Assembly: GCA_963575745.1 (NCBI GenBank) | Contig: CAUYUJ010018314.1 | Coordinates: 118,533 to 182,532 of the forward strand | Direction of reading: 5' to 3' | DNA length: 64,000 bases | Origin: Prorocentrum cordatum | Taxonomy: Eukaryota; Sar; Dinophyceae; Prorocentrales; Prorocentraceae | Shown: piece after piece, positions 1 through 10,864 of the stretch | Numbering within the stretch: the first letter of the stretch is position 1 | How the letters are laid out: the number at the start of each line of letters is the position of its first letter | Translations under genes and position numbers: made by a program | The notes under the pieces: generated by a model | What the model was told of the DNA's origin: nothing | Seen by the model: only the letters and a program-made list of their open reading frames with translations | Databases searched by the model: none

Positions 1-1
1 G

Positions 2-1063
2 CCCGCCGGCGCGCGGGCGGCCGCGAGGGGCAAGCCTGCTGCCGGCCAGGGGCTCGAGGAGGCGTCGCCGGAGGAGGCCAGGCTCCGCGCGGAGCTGCAC
101 GAGGCGCAGGAGCGGGCCCAGGCGATGCGGGAGGAGGCCGCGTGGGCGGCGGAGGAGAATGCGGCGGTGAGGCAGCAGCTGCAGGAGGCGCTCCTGGCCT
201 CGCAGGAGGCCCCGTCCCTGCGCGAGCGCCTGGAGCAGCTCGGCCCCAAGGTGCGGGAGGCGTCCGAGCTGCGGCGGCAGCTGGAGAGCGCGACCCAGGC
301 GCTCCAGGAGGGCCGGGAGGCGCGGGCCAAGCAAGCGGCGGCCGAGGCACTGGCCCAGGAGGTGGTCGTGCTGCGGCAGGCGCTCGATACCGCGCAGGCC
401 GCGGCGCGCGAGGTGGAGGGGCTGCGGCAGCAGCTCCGCGAGGAGAAGCGGGACTTCTGCCAGCATCTGGAGCAGATCGAGAGCGTCGTTGCCTCTTTGA
501 GCGTGCGGGAGCGGGACCTCGCCGCTCAGGTCGCCGAGCTGACCGCGGAGAACCAGGCCCTGGCCGCGCGGCTTGTCCAGGAGAAGGGCTGCCAGGGGCA
601 CTCTGGCGGCGAGTCGGTGTCCACACACTGCGGCGGTCGGGCGTCGTCGTCCACGGCCTCGTCGAGCGATGGGTGCTCGGGTGTGGTGTCCCTGGGGTCG
701 AAGGAGGAGCGGCAGGCGCGCGACTTGCTGAAGGTGTTGAGGGAGACAAATCTGCATAGGCATGGACTCTCGGAGGTCCGCGCGGATTTCTCGAACCGGC
801 GCCGGTCCCCGCTCCGCGCGCCTGGGGTGGAGAGATCTGGGGCCGATCTGAGAAATCCCCGCGGACCTCCGAAAGCTTATGCATGTCAGCATGTTGCTTC
901 TTGTGAGGAGGAGGTTTCGCAGAAGGACGGCGCCATGGTTCTCCTGCAAAGCAGGGCAGACATGGCGCAGCGGAAGCTCAAGTTGGCAGACATGGAGAAC
1001 GCCATGCTGAAGAGACAGCTCCTCGCCCTGCGAAAGCTTCGCCCCGACGGAGACGATAGCTAG
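2..1063 (+). CDS. Coiled-coil protein, 5' partial
   Basis: The frame is open from the left window edge to a TAG at 1061-1063, so the true start lies outside the window or in an upstream exon; the first internal ATG is at 125. The translation is dominated by Ala, Glu, Arg, Gln and Leu in heptad-like order over about the first 200 residues, typical of a long parallel coiled coil. A Ser/Gly-rich linker follows, then a second coiled-coil segment of about 60 residues up to the stop. The linker region contains a 109-bp inverted-repeat insertion (767-875) that keeps the frame open. No enzymatic motif is visible. A structural, cytoskeletal or scaffold role is possible but cannot be assigned. A second plus-frame reading at 142-759 is only a low-complexity Gly/Ala shadow. 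Confidence 0.55.
   Translation, partial: PAGARAAARGKPAAGQGLEEASPEEARLRAELHEAQERAQAMREEAAWAAEENAAVRQQLQEALLASQEAPSLRERLEQLGPKVREASELRRQLESATQALQEGREARAKQAAAEALAQEVVVLRQALDTAQAAAREVEGLRQQLREEKRDFCQHLEQIESVVASLSVRERDLAAQVAELTAENQALAARLVQEKGCQGHSGGESVSTHCGGRASSSTASSSDGCSGVVSLGSKEERQARDLLKVLRETNLHRHGLSEVRADFSNRRRSPLRAPGVERSGADLRNPRGPPKAYACQHVASCEEEVSQKDGAMVLLQSRADMAQRKLKLADMENAMLKRQLLALRKLRPDGDDS
767..875. mobile_element. Short TIR element inside the coiled-coil reading frame
   Basis: Arms at 770-792 and 850-872 are inverted copies matching at 22 of 23 positions, around a GC-rich loop of 57 bp. Sequence related to the left arm recurs at about 32402-32440. A GT follows AG at 776 and an AG ends at 875, so the segment could be spliced as an introner-like intron of about 100 bp. 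The host frame stays open either way. Without RNA data it could equally be translated. Confidence 0.4.
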
Positions 1064-1960
1064 CCCCTCCACGGAGGAGGTTCGGAGAAGCAAGCCGAGC
1101 AGGTGCTGCTCTTGCATTTCGGTTAATGCGTACAGCGGTTTTGTTTTAACAAGTGATGTCTTGTGGGTTTGATCACGGATTGTTCATATTTTGCCTATTC
1201 TGTCGTAGCAGCTAGTGGGTGCGGCTTGCACACCAGTCTGCCATTCTTGCCCTCTCTCTAACTCTCACTTTGCATCTCTCTATCCCTCGTCCAGTTTCTC
1301 CTTCTCTGCCGCTCTCGCTCTCTGTGGTTCTCCCTCTCCCGTTTTTTCCGCTCTTCGTACTGCCCCTTCCCCCCCCTCTCTCTCTCTCTCGTTTTCCCTT
1401 TTTCCTTTCTCTGTCTCTGTATTTTTCGTCCTCCATCACTCTCTCATGAATACAAAGTTTCCCAAGCCATTCTGACCCTTTCACTCGTTATCCTCATTGT
1501 ACCCTGGTCTCCATCCTCGTGCACGGCGGATCATTTTTTGTTGAAGTGTCCCTGTACTGTAATTCTCGCAGTCGAAGCGAAGAGGGCGTGCCATAAATGG
1601 CAGGCATATCACGCAAAATGCGTTGCGGAGGGTATTCTTCTGCATCCTATTGTAGAAGACGGCCAGCTGGCTTGCTGGAGCGTCACGGGGCGTCTCGCGC
1701 CATCCTCGGTGAAAAAGTCGTCCCTACTGTACTGTTCCCAGGTCAAGAGAGGCGGCACGCGCAGCTGTCACACGAAAGCAGATCGGCTCAGCAGGGGGAG
1801 CGCGCGAGGATGATTACCGCATGGTCGATTGGCAACCGTTTGAGGCGAAGTCGAGTCGACCCTCCTCCCCCGCAGGTCTGGATCCTCGCCAGGGGGTCCG
1901 TTCCGTTCCAGTGCAGGCGCACGTGGGCGTTTTTTCGAGTGCTCCTGCTCCTCCCACCCC
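1064..1960. other. Gene-poor spacer with pyrimidine-rich tract
   Basis: No convincing gene is seen. Positions 1235-1445 are a CT/CTCT-rich tract giving only low-complexity Ser/Leu/Pro readings on one strand and Arg/Glu/Lys readings on the other. Open frames at 1538-1960 lack recognisable domains. Confidence 0.5.
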
Positions 1961-1961
1961 T

Positions 1962-2645
1962 CTCCTCCTCCTCCTCCTCCTCCTCCTCCTCCTCCTCCTC
2001 CTCCTCCTCCTCCTCCTCCTCCTCCTCCTCCCCCTCCTCCTCCCTCCCCTCCCCTCCTCCTCCTCCTCCTCCTCTCCTCCTCCTCCTCCTCCTCCTCCTC
2101 CTCCTCCTCCTCCTCCTCCTCCCTCCCCCCCCTCCTCGCTCCTCGCTAGCCTTCCCAGCCCCCTCCGCCCTGCGTGTCTACATGCTCGTCCGGTCCCCCC
2201 CCCCCTCCGCCAGCACGGCGTAGCAGGGACCCTGAGCTCCTCCCCCCCCCCCCCCCCGGCGGCGAGCGTCCCGACGCTGGCGACGGTCGAAGCGCGACCT
2301 CCGCTGGTAAGTCAGCCATGTGGCCAGCTTCCTACCTGCTCCTCCCTCCCTCCCTCCTCCTCCCCCTCCTCCTCCCTCCCTCCTCCCTCCTCCCTCCTTC
2401 CCCTCTCCCCCCTCCCCCCCTCTCCCTCCTTTCCCCCTCCTCCCTCCCCCTACCCCCCCTGCCCTCCCCCTCCTCCTCCCTCCTCCTCCTCCTCCTCCTC
2501 CTCCTCCTCCTCCTGCCTCCTGCCCTCCTGCCTCCTCCCTCCTCCCTCCTCCTCCCTCCTCCTCCCTCCTCCTCCTCCTCCTCACTCCTCCTCCTCGCGG
2601 CGACGTCGCTCCTCCTCCTCCTCCTCCTCCTCCTCCTCTCCTCCG
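1962..2645. repeat. (CCT)n microsatellite cluster
   Basis: Long CCT runs occupy about 1967-2125 and 2336-2645, broken by single-base interruptions and C-runs. Poly-Ser, poly-Leu and poly-Pro readings here are artefacts of the trinucleotide. The 2130-2335 segment between them is C-rich without clear coding. Confidence 0.9.
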
Positions 2646-3145
2646 TGGCCTCAGGCGTAGGTGCTTGAGGCTGCATCGGTCGAGGTAGGTCGTATTTTGT
2701 CTTTTCCCAGGTTGCGCACTCCGTTGCGGGCCTTCAGTCAACGCTCAGTGGCGAGAGGGACCCCTCTCTGAAAGCCGATCGGGCTGATCGGGCCGAGCTT
2801 TTTTCCCAGCCTGCCGAAAGCGTTCGAACAGCTTTCCACTTCCCGCCTCCTCCGCCCAAGCCACCAATCCACAAACGGACCCTCGGACCTCTCCTGCCTG
2901 TTTCGCGTCTCGACCAGAATTCTGAGGGGAATCCAACCGTGGCCACGAGAAGCTTTTGGGAGCCCCCAGAAAATTCGGCATCGACCGAGTATCTCGATCT
3001 TCGAACCCTTGGTCCTCGAACCTCAGTCCTCGAGGACGATGGACGAGCCAGGCGAAGGCTATACACCTACGTCTCGCTCGTTTCACGACGCCGCCAATCC
3101 ACCTCCCGCCTTCTCCCACCCGCACTCTTCAATGGGAGGCCGCCA
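2646..3145. other. Spacer, no gene recognised
   Basis: Open frames exist on both strands (for example minus 2745-3125), but none shows a known domain or convincing composition. I see nothing further to annotate. Confidence 0.4.
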
Positions 3146-3201
3146 GGATGAGGAGGAGGAGGAGGAGGAGGAGGAGGAGGAGGAGGAGGAGGAGGAGGAG
3201 G
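3146..3201. repeat. (AGG)n microsatellite
   Basis: About 17 AGG units on the plus strand, followed by an Arg/Gly/Pro-rich GC-rich stretch up to the minisatellite. Confidence 0.85.
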
Positions 3202-3409
3202 CCCGCGAGGGACTGCTCCTCACGGGCAGGTCCCGCCTCCCAGAGTCGCCCCTCACGGGCGAAAATCCCCACGGGCGTCGGCGCACTGGCACACCACGGG
3301 CGGTTGCTCGCCGCCAGGGCCGCGGGCCGCGACGGCCGTCGCCTCGGCGCGAGGGCGCGGGCTGGGCATCACCCCTCGAAGTCGGGGGATCGATCTGGGG
3401 GCCGCCCCG

Positions 3410-4150
3410 AACAGGGGCAGGTCCCGCTTCCCAGGGTTAGCCGCTCAGTCTTACCCGATACCGCTTCTGGCCGGCCCGATCCGAGTCGACTCCGCCCCCG
3501 TGAACAGGGGCAGGTCCCGCTCCCCAGGGTTAACCGATCAGTCTGACCCCCATACTGATTCTGGCTGGCCCGGTCCGAGTCGGTTCCGCCCCTGTGAACA
3601 GGAGCAGGGCCCGCTTCCCAGGGTTGATTGAGCAGTCTGACCCGACATCGCTTCTGGCTGGCCAGATCCGAGTCGACTCCGCCCGTGTGAACAGGGGCAG
3701 GTCCCGCTTACTAGGGTCAACCGATCAGTCTGACCCCATACCGATTCTGGCCGGCCCGCTCCGAGTCGACTCCGCCCCTGGTGAACAGGAGCAGGTCCTG
3801 TTGCGCAGGGTTAGCCGATCAGTCCGACCCGATACCGCTCCTGGCCGGCCCGATCCGAGTCGACTCCGCCCTGCTGAATAGGAGCAGGTCCTGCTGCGCA
3901 GGGTTACAGTCGGGGCCCTGAAGAAGGAACCCTGTTCGTTGGGGAGGGGCTCCGCGTTCCTTAAGTGTTTCACAGCTTGCCTTAGGTTCTCCTTAGGTTT
4001 TCGACGGGAAGTCAAACTTTAACTGATGGGAAAAAGGGGCCTCGTTGCTTATTTAGGGTTCCTTAGATCAAGGCCCCGACTGTAACCGATCAGTCTGACC
4101 CGATACCGCTCCTGGCTGGCCCGGTCCGAGTCGACTCCGATCTTCCGACG
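3410..4150. repeat. 93-bp minisatellite, six copies, one interrupted
   Basis: Direct repeats of about 93 bp begin near 3410, 3503, 3597, 3690, 3784 and 3877. Each carries the same order of blocks: an AACAGG-type start, a CAGGTCC block, GGGTTA, CGATCAGTCTGACCC and a CCGAGTCGACTCCGCCC end. Copies differ from one another by several substitutions. The sixth copy is split by the MITE at 3907-4082 and resumes at 4083. Confidence 0.85.
3907..4082. mobile_element. 176-bp MITE with TA target duplication
   Basis: The ends CAGTCGGGGCC and GGCCCCGACTG are perfect 11-bp inverted repeats, and similarity continues imperfectly to about 28 bp (both ends share AAGGAACCCT after a small gap). The element sits within the word GGTTAACC of a minisatellite copy, giving GGTTA before and TAACC after, i.e. 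a duplicated TA. It has no coding capacity. The TA duplication is typical of Tc1/mariner-type transposases, which is the likely but unproven source of mobilisation. Confidence 0.8.
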
Positions 4151-4214
4151 AGCCGCGCGGCCCCTTGGTTGCACGGCGCGCGGTCGTGCAGCCTGTCGTG
4201 GCCGGCCGGGTCCG

Positions 4215-4635
4215 ACTCCAGCCTCCTCCTCCTCCTCCTCCTTTTCCTCCTTTTCCTCCTCCTCCTCCTCCTCCTTTTCCTCCTCCTCCTCCTCCTCGAC
4301 ACAGTTTTTTTTGTTTTTTGATCTGCAGGGCGAGAGCGAACCTCTTCCGCTGAAAGCTAAGCGGGACGCGAAAAAGCGTCCTCCTCGACACAGCCTCGGC
4401 GCAACCTAGGTCCCCCCCCTCCTCCTCCTCCTCCTCCCTCCTCCCTCCCCTCCTCCTCCTCCCTCCTCCTCCTCCTCCTCCTCCTCCTCCTCCTCTCCTC
4501 CTCCTCCTCCTCCTCCTCCCTCCCTCCTCCTCCTTCCTCCTCCTTCTCCTCCTCCTCCTCTCTTCCTCCTTCTTTTCCTCCTCCTCCTCCTCCTCCTCCT
4601 CCCCCTTCTTTTCTCCTCCTCCTCCTTCTCCCTCC
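4215..4635. repeat. (CCT)n microsatellite blocks
   Basis: Two CCT-rich blocks, about 4216-4298 and 4417-4630, with CTTTT and CCC interruptions. The long minus-strand Arg/Glu/Gly readings across 4068-5385 derive largely from these repeats and the GTC repeat. Confidence 0.85.
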
Positions 4636-5135
4636 GGGCCGAGGTGCCCTGATCTGGGCGCACGCTCCGCTCCGGTCCGCCGTCCGGACTCGAGGCCAGG
4701 CTGCTCCTGCCTCTCCTGCCTCGCGCGCTCCCGCCGGACGCCGCAGGGGCCAGGCGCGCCTGGGATCCAGGGCCTGCTCCCTCGCGTCGCGCGTCGGGGC
4801 GATCTCGGGGCCCAGGGAGGTCTGCAGACCACCCAGGGGGCGCCCCCCAGAGGGCCCAGGGGCTCCGGTTCCTCTCTCGCCGTCGCCGCCCCACAGGAGG
4901 GGCACCCGACGCCAGGGCGGGCCCAGGCACGCGACACCGAGGTGTCGAGCCGCGTCCCCGCCCCAAAAAAGAGCAGAGCCCGCCACCCTCCCCACCTCCC
5001 GAAGGAGAGGCGGCGCTCCGCCAGCCCCCCCCCCCGCGAGGGCCGGGGGGCTTGCTGGCCGCCCCATCGCGCGGCAGCAGGGGCCCCGCTTGCCGCAATG
5101 GACGCCCCAGCGGCCGCGGAGGCCTGCCAGGACCC
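4636..5135. other. GC-rich spacer
   Basis: Open frames run through on the minus strand because of high GC, but no domain or plausible exon was recognised. Confidence 0.4.
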
Positions 5136-5149
5136 GGCGGGCCCTTCGG

Positions 5150-5305
5150 CTCGCCGTCGCCGCCGCCGTCTCATTGTCGTCGCATTCGTCGTCGTCGCCG
5201 CCGTCGCCAGTCTCGTCGCCCGCAACGTCGCCCTCGGCGTGGTGGTGGTTGTGGTGGTCGTCGTCGTCGGTCTCGTCGTCGTCGTCGCTACCGCCGCCGC
5301 CGATG

Positions 5306-5378
<73 letters not shown>

Positions 5379-5440
5379 TCGTCATCGTCGCCTTCGTCGT
5401 CGTCGCCGTCGTAGCCGTCGCCGCCGCCGCCGTCGCTGTC
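5150..5440. repeat. (GTC)n microsatellite
   Basis: GTC/CGT trinucleotides dominate, with an uninterrupted core around 5305-5370. A GA-rich (GAGAGA) tract follows at 5463-5575. Poly-Val, poly-Arg and poly-Asp readings are repeat artefacts. Confidence 0.85.
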
Positions 5441-5984
5441 GCGGTGAAATTTTGGACGGGGGGTGAGAGAGCGAGAGAGAGAGAGCGACAGAGACGGATA
5501 GGGAGACAGAGAGCGAAACATGAGAAAGATAATGAGAGAGAGAGAGAGAGAGCGAGATAGAGGCAGAGACATAACTAGAGAGAGGAGAAGCGAGCCCCCC
5601 GAATGTCCCAGCCTTCCCCGACTATCTCATTCTCCTCCATGCGCCAGTACCCGCGCCCGCCGCCCCTCCCTTTAATCGAGCGAGTATCAACTTTTCAGCG
5701 CCTCGGGACAGGCGTTCCTCATGGCGGAAAATGTATACTTGCAACCCTGCTGTGCAGTTGGATCCTCGTGTTCACTTCGCAGCGCCCCGCTTCTCCGTCC
5801 GCATGCCCATGTCGGCACACCACTCACACGCCCCGCGCCCCCGCAGGGATCTCCACGTCATTAAACCTCCAGTCGGGGTGTTGCGCATGCCGCCCCGCGC
5901 ATCTTTCGGCACACCCCTCACGGGTAGACCACCTACAGCCCCACTGGGGGTGTTTCGCAGACGCCTCGCTCATATGTCGGCACA

Positions 5985-6230
5985 TTCACAAACACAACAC
6001 AGTACACAGTACACACAACACACAGCACACAACACACACAACACACAACACACAACACAAACAACACAAACAACACACACACACCCTCACACACACCCAC
6101 ACCACACACACGCACGCACGCACACATATACACACCTCACACCCGCACACCCCCAACCCCCCACACCCCCACATCCACACACCCATACACCCAGACACGC
6201 ACACCCACACCCACACACACACACTTTTAA
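5985..6230. repeat. CA/ACACAAC-rich microsatellite
   Basis: Dinucleotide CA runs mixed with ACAACAC words on the plus strand. Thr/His-rich and Cys/Val-rich readings from it are not genes. Confidence 0.85.
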
Positions 6231-7549
6231 GTCTGCGGCGCAGAGGGGCCTCAGGCGCGGTCGACAGGTGGAGGTGCCAATTGCGAACGAGCCTAGTCGA
6301 ACGCGCCATGATGAAAGAATCCAGCCACGGCCATGCAGGTTGGTGGTGGAAAGAAAAGTGAGGCGCTGCAAAGCAAGGATGCAGTGGCCGACGAACCCGC
6401 GGAGCGAAAATCCAACGCAAGAAGTTGAAGCGCAAGCAGCAGTCTGGTGCTAGAGCCTCGAGAGGCGACAAGCGAGCTGTAAGGCTGCCAAACCTGCCAG
6501 CTTGGGGGCGACGCAAAGCACGCGAAGCTGCGCGACAAGGCGACGCCACCAGCCTTGCAACAAGCACGACAAGAGCGTCGTGCAACGGATTGCGAGAAAT
6601 CGGCGTGGTAAAGATGAACACGCGGCCGAGGCTGACATAGCCCCGGGCAACAAAAGACAGCTGAACGCGGGCGACCGCGAGCAGCAATCGCTCCACGCGG
6701 CGGCGCACCTGGGCGGTGGACAGTGTAAGCAAATCCATGGGTGGTGGACAGGCGCGTGCGTGGCCAACGTGTAGACGCCACCGTAAAACGGCAACCCACC
6801 GCAGCCAAAGCCGCGAAGAGCTACTATGAGTAGGTGGAGGCAAAACAAACAGATAGACAACCACCAGGGCTCAATAGAGACTGTACGCGTCATCTCACGG
6901 TTGCACCACTCCGACCAAAGGCGACAAAGTAAAATGGAGGACGAGCAAAGCGAAGCAACCAACGGGCCACGCCAACGATACGTGCCGGATCAAGCTAACA
7001 TACAGCCGAATCCAATAGTGGGTGCTAACTGCAGCCCCAGGTGCGGATGCGCACCCCAGATGCCATGCAGAAGACAAACATTATACCGGCCCCGGCTATG
7101 CCAGCCAGCACCCCGCGCCAAGGCGCAAGCAACCCCGTGCCGGGGCGCAGGCAGCTAGGCAGTAAGGCCGCCGCCAGGTCCAATAGACCGACGGAAAAAA
7201 GGCGCCCTTCCCCGAGGAGGTGTCCCCCCCGGGATGCATCGCCTGGCAGGCCCCCTCGCCCCCGACCCCCCCGCGCTGTGGCGCCCAGGGTGCAAACCGC
7301 CAGACAGTTTTCAGCACCTCTGGGGGGTCCCAGGAGGTGGGGGGGGGGCTCGCCGGTCCCTGCATACCAGCGGGGCAGACGCCACCCCCAGGAAGGGCGG
7401 GACGGCGCCGCCCCAGGCGCAGACGCCGCCCCCAGCGGGGCCAGGGGCCCGAGCGGCACCTGCGGGTCCAGCGCCGCAGGCCGCGCTGGCCTCGCGGGCG
7501 CCGGCGTCGCAGGGCCGCCCGGCTCCTGCCAAGCGCGTCCTCTCGGGGG
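6231..7549. other. Spacer with unassigned open frames
   Basis: Several overlapping frames on both strands (for example plus 6826-7158 and 7041-7583, minus 6450-6962) are open. None has a recognisable domain. The plus frame over 7041-7569 continues after the 7550-7753 insertion if one copy of its direct repeat is removed, which makes it a candidate exon of an unknown Pro/Ala/Arg-rich protein. Confidence 0.3.
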
Positions 7550-7753
7550 GGAGCGCGGACGCCCCCGCTTAAAACAGGGCTAGGATCGGGATAAATCGCT
7601 CCAGAGCGTTCCGGAGCGCTCTCAGAGCGTCCCGGAACGCTCTGGAGCGGCCGCGGCGCCCAGTACATCCTCCAAGCCCGCCGATTCTGAGAGATTTCGA
7701 GTTATCCCGATCCGATTCTGTCTCGATCTTCGTGGAGCGCGGACGCCCCCGCT
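7550..7753. mobile_element. Insertion flanked by 20-bp direct repeats, with internal TIR and hairpin
   Basis: An identical 20-bp word (GGAGCGCGGACGCCCCCGCT) occurs at 7550-7569 and 7734-7753. Between the copies are a 12-bp inverted repeat pair (GGATCGGGATAA at 7583-7594 and its complement at 7702-7713) and a strong hairpin at 7597-7649. Removing one direct repeat plus the insert rejoins the flanking plus-strand frame, so this looks like a short non-autonomous insertion or introner. The 20-bp duplication is longer than most transposon target duplications, so template-switch or repair-mediated insertion is an alternative. Confidence 0.5.
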
Positions 7754-8047
7754 AAGGCCAAGCATGTCGTGCACGTCGAAGTCGGAGGCGGCGTCGTCTG
7801 CTCCTGCAGGGGGGAGGGGGAAACGGGCGCAAACGGGGGTCTCCCCTCGGCGGGCTTGGCGACGGCGTCGCCAGGCCCGCCGAGACAGAGGTGCGGTGGC
7901 TGCAGGCAGCGGGGAGCGGGGGGGCAGGGGAAAGGGGTGTGGGTCGATCCCACGTCTGACGCTTGGGATTCAAGGAAAGGGGGGACAAGAGGAGGACAGA
8001 GGAGGCGGAAGAGGGCCCCTTCAGGGGAGGGGGTGCCCGCTGCCAAC
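7754..8047. other. GC-rich spacer
   Basis: Open frames on both strands continue from neighbouring segments. No domain recognised. Confidence 0.35.
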
Positions 8048-9654
8048 TCAGAGCGGGTGCTCTGGCTGGCTGCTGCGCGGTGTTGACGATGCACGCGGAG
8101 CCGGGGGAGCGGGGGCACCGCGCGCATTTTTGGGCGCGGGCCCCGTCCCCTCCGAGATCCACGACATCTTCTCGGCCCCCCAGGCGTCAATCACCTCTGG
8201 GGGGATGTCTGCCAGCCGAACGCCCAAAATATCGAACACCCTGGCTGCTGTGGCGTGCGGGGTGGCCAACATCCAGCGCCTGAAGGCGGCCTCCCGCTCT
8301 GTGCACCGATGTGGCGCAGGGTGGCTTGCCGCAGCTGCGCGGGAGTAATCCGCCCACTGGATTTGGGCGCGGCGCTCCGGAGGGGGGCAGCCTGTGCGGG
8401 CGGCGCGAGGGGCGGGTGGCGGGCGGGGGCAGGATTTGCGTGGGGCGGAGCCTTGGTTGGCCGCACGAGGCTGTAGGGGTGTGACCAGAGGGAGCTGGCC
8501 CTGTCCTGCGGGGGGGCGGCGTGCCACGCGATGTCCTCTTCGGACCTGGTGGAGGTGCGGCTCCGGTCGCGCGCGGGCGAGAAGTGAGTCGGACCCGCTT
8601 GGGGGGTGCCCGAGCCGCTGCGGGCGCTGGCCGCTGCGGAGGGCCGGCGGACTGGCGACCGCGCAACGCGCCCAGCAATGGGCCTGGCAGGGGACTGGAG
8701 ACTCACTTGCAGCGGTAGCGGCAAAGGGGGGACCAGCGGGGCGGCAGTGGGCCCGCGCAGTCTGTCGCCCAGGGGTGGGCCTCCAGCTCCCTCGAGCCGC
8801 GCGCGGGCGGGCATGGGGCCAGGAGGGGGGCCGCCCCATACGTGCGCCCCTCTGGGGACACTCGCTGCCTGGCTGCTTGCGGCACTGTCGCGCTGAGGCT
8901 GGTGAGTCACGAAGGCGGACAGCGATTCACCAGAGGCGGAGGCAGCGGCGTCGCTCCTCGGCGATGAGGAGGAGGAGGACGAGGAGGAGGAGGAGGAGGA
9001 GGAGGAGGAGGAGGAGGAGGAGGAGGAGGAGGAGGAGGAGGAGGAGGAGGAGGAGGCGACGGCAGGCTGCTGCTGGGGCCACGGCCAGGGAGCGCCTGGC
9101 AGCGCGGTCGCAGTCGGTGTGGCGTGGGGTTCGTCCGCAGAGGACCCCGCGGCGGCAGCCAAGGCGCTCGTGGTGCTTGCGCTCGCTGCGGCAGGCGAGG
9201 CGGCCCCCGTCTGCAGCCGGGGCTGCCGGCGGACGGGGGCCTGCCAGGCAACGGCGGGCGAGCGCGGGGGGCCGCCTCCCGTCGCCGCTGCGCAGACCGC
9301 CTCGAGGCTGCCGCCATGCAGGGACGGCGCGGGCGCAGCTCGCCCTTTCCAGGACGGTCCCCATTCCTCGTCAAAGGGGGTATCGGCGTCGTCCTGGACC
9401 GCGCCAGGGCGTGGCGCGGGCATGGGGCGGGCATCAGCTGGGGCTTCGCTGGGAGCCAGAGCACCCGCCGCGGCGAGGGGGGGTCTTGGGTCTCCAGTGC
9501 CATAACCGTGCGGGGGTGCCTTCCTCCTCCTCCTCCTCCTCCTCCTCCTCCTCCTCCTCCTCCTCCATCCCTTTTCCTTATGAGCAATTTCTCCCTGTCG
9601 CACCCCGATGCCAGGTTTAAAGCGGGCCAGGCGTTTCGCCTGAGACTTCTTCAC
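8048..9654 (-). CDS. Hypothetical low-complexity protein, minus strand, possibly two exons
   Basis: An open frame of 487 residues runs 9654-8191. It starts with a Lys/Arg-rich N-terminus, crosses a (CCT/AGG)n tract as poly-Arg and a second tract (8967-9055) as poly-Ser, and is otherwise rich in Pro, Ala and Ser. Near 8300 its sequence character degrades, while a second frame (ending at 8048) reads a better amphipathic stretch around WMLATPHATAARVFDILGV, so an intron or frameshift at about 8270-8320 is likely. No catalytic domain is visible. The frame may be open only because GC is high. Low confidence. Confidence 0.25.
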
Positions 9655-9701
9655 CTATTATGACTCTGAAGCTTAAGAAGTGGCAACAGTTTCACATATA
9701 G

Positions 9702-10102
9702 AGGGCGGGCGTTCAAAATGTGGCTTTCGCTAAGCGCGGCGCACATTCGTTTTCAACATTTGCAAGAGTTTCCCGGGTCGAGGGCGGGCGGTTTTCACTC
9801 TGTGGCTCTCGCCTTAGCGCCGCGCACATTCGTTTAACACCAGTTGCAAGATTTTCACGTATCGAGGGCGGGTGGTTTTCAAAATGTGGCTCTCGCCTTA
9901 GCGCGGCGCGCATTCGTTTAAACATTTGCAAGAGTTTGATGGATTGAGGGCGATTGGTTTTCAAAATGTGGCTCTCGCTTTAGCGCGGCGCACATTCGTC
10001 TTAACATTTGCAAGGGTTGAGGGCGGTTCCTTTTCAAAATGTGGCTCTCGCCTTAGCGCGGTGCACATTCGTTTTTAAACATTTGCAGGAGTTTCGCGGG
10101 TT
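9702..10102. repeat. ~80-bp tandem repeat, five copies
   Basis: Five diverged direct copies start near 9703, 9781, 9866, 9948 and 10020. Each contains TTTTCAAAATGTGGCTCTCG, then a GCGCGGCGCACATTCG block and an AACATTTGCAAGAG block. A partial copy precedes the array. No coding role is suggested. Confidence 0.8.
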
Positions 10103-10864
10103 ACCATCAACAACGTACCAGAAATTGTGTTTTGGAAGGATTCAGGATTATGCGGGTGCAACAGTTACGTTGATTCTCTGTGTTGAAGTCCTAAGAATGG
10201 CTTTCTGGCACGATTCAGGATCGTCAAAACTCAACAGTCAGGTTGATCCGTGGCGTTGGAATCCCGACAACAATATTTTGGCAGGCTTCAGGTTCTTCAA
10301 ATATGTGTTTTCCAACGAGGCAGTTCCATCAATGGAAATGAATCGATGTAGGGTCCTATGAAAAGGGAGCTTGCAGGGAGGGTTTACTCCAACATCGTTG
10401 ATGATTCTTGGGTTTACACTGGTCCTCCTCATCCTCCTCGCACTCCGCATGGGCACGGTGTCGTATCTTGGCACCAGCGCTACGGAAAGCGGAGGGCACA
10501 GTAGTCAGGAAGTTGGCCCAAGTCGGCAAACGCAAGACGGCGGCCTCCCTCGCATCACGGGCTTTTCCTACAGGAGTGGCACATGTTTGCCCTCCTGGGT
10601 CCGCGTAGCTGGCCCGCAGAATCAGGGTCGGCGCAGCGGGGTCCGCAATATCACGACCTGCGTCGCTCCAGAAACGGTTTTCGTCATCCCCAGCACCACC
10701 AGAGCGACGCACTGACTCAAGGAAGGCGGCCGCGAGTGGGCCAGGCGACATGCCGTTGTCCCGTTCCGTCGCTCGTATCTCCCTAAGTGCGCCCTTTGGG
10801 GACGATTCATGCTGTCGTATTGCACAGCTTCCACAGCTTCCTCCTCCTCCTCCTTCTCGTCCTT
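10103..10864. other. Lower-GC spacer with degenerate ~73-bp repeats and a minus open frame
   Basis: Positions 10125-10330 contain about three diverged copies of a 70-75-bp unit, each with a GGATTCAGGAT-like word. A minus-strand frame of 172 residues (10874-10356) has fairly protein-like composition but no domain I recognise, so I do not call it as a gene. Confidence 0.35.

Noticed and set aside
1962-2741. Long Ser/Leu/Pro and Gly/Arg open frames, up to 279 residues
   Set aside because: Pure CCT/AGG trinucleotide translation; no non-repetitive domain.
4068-5466. Minus-strand frame of 414 residues and plus-strand poly-Val frame
   Set aside because: Built on CCT and GTC repeats joined by GC-rich sequence; no domain seen.
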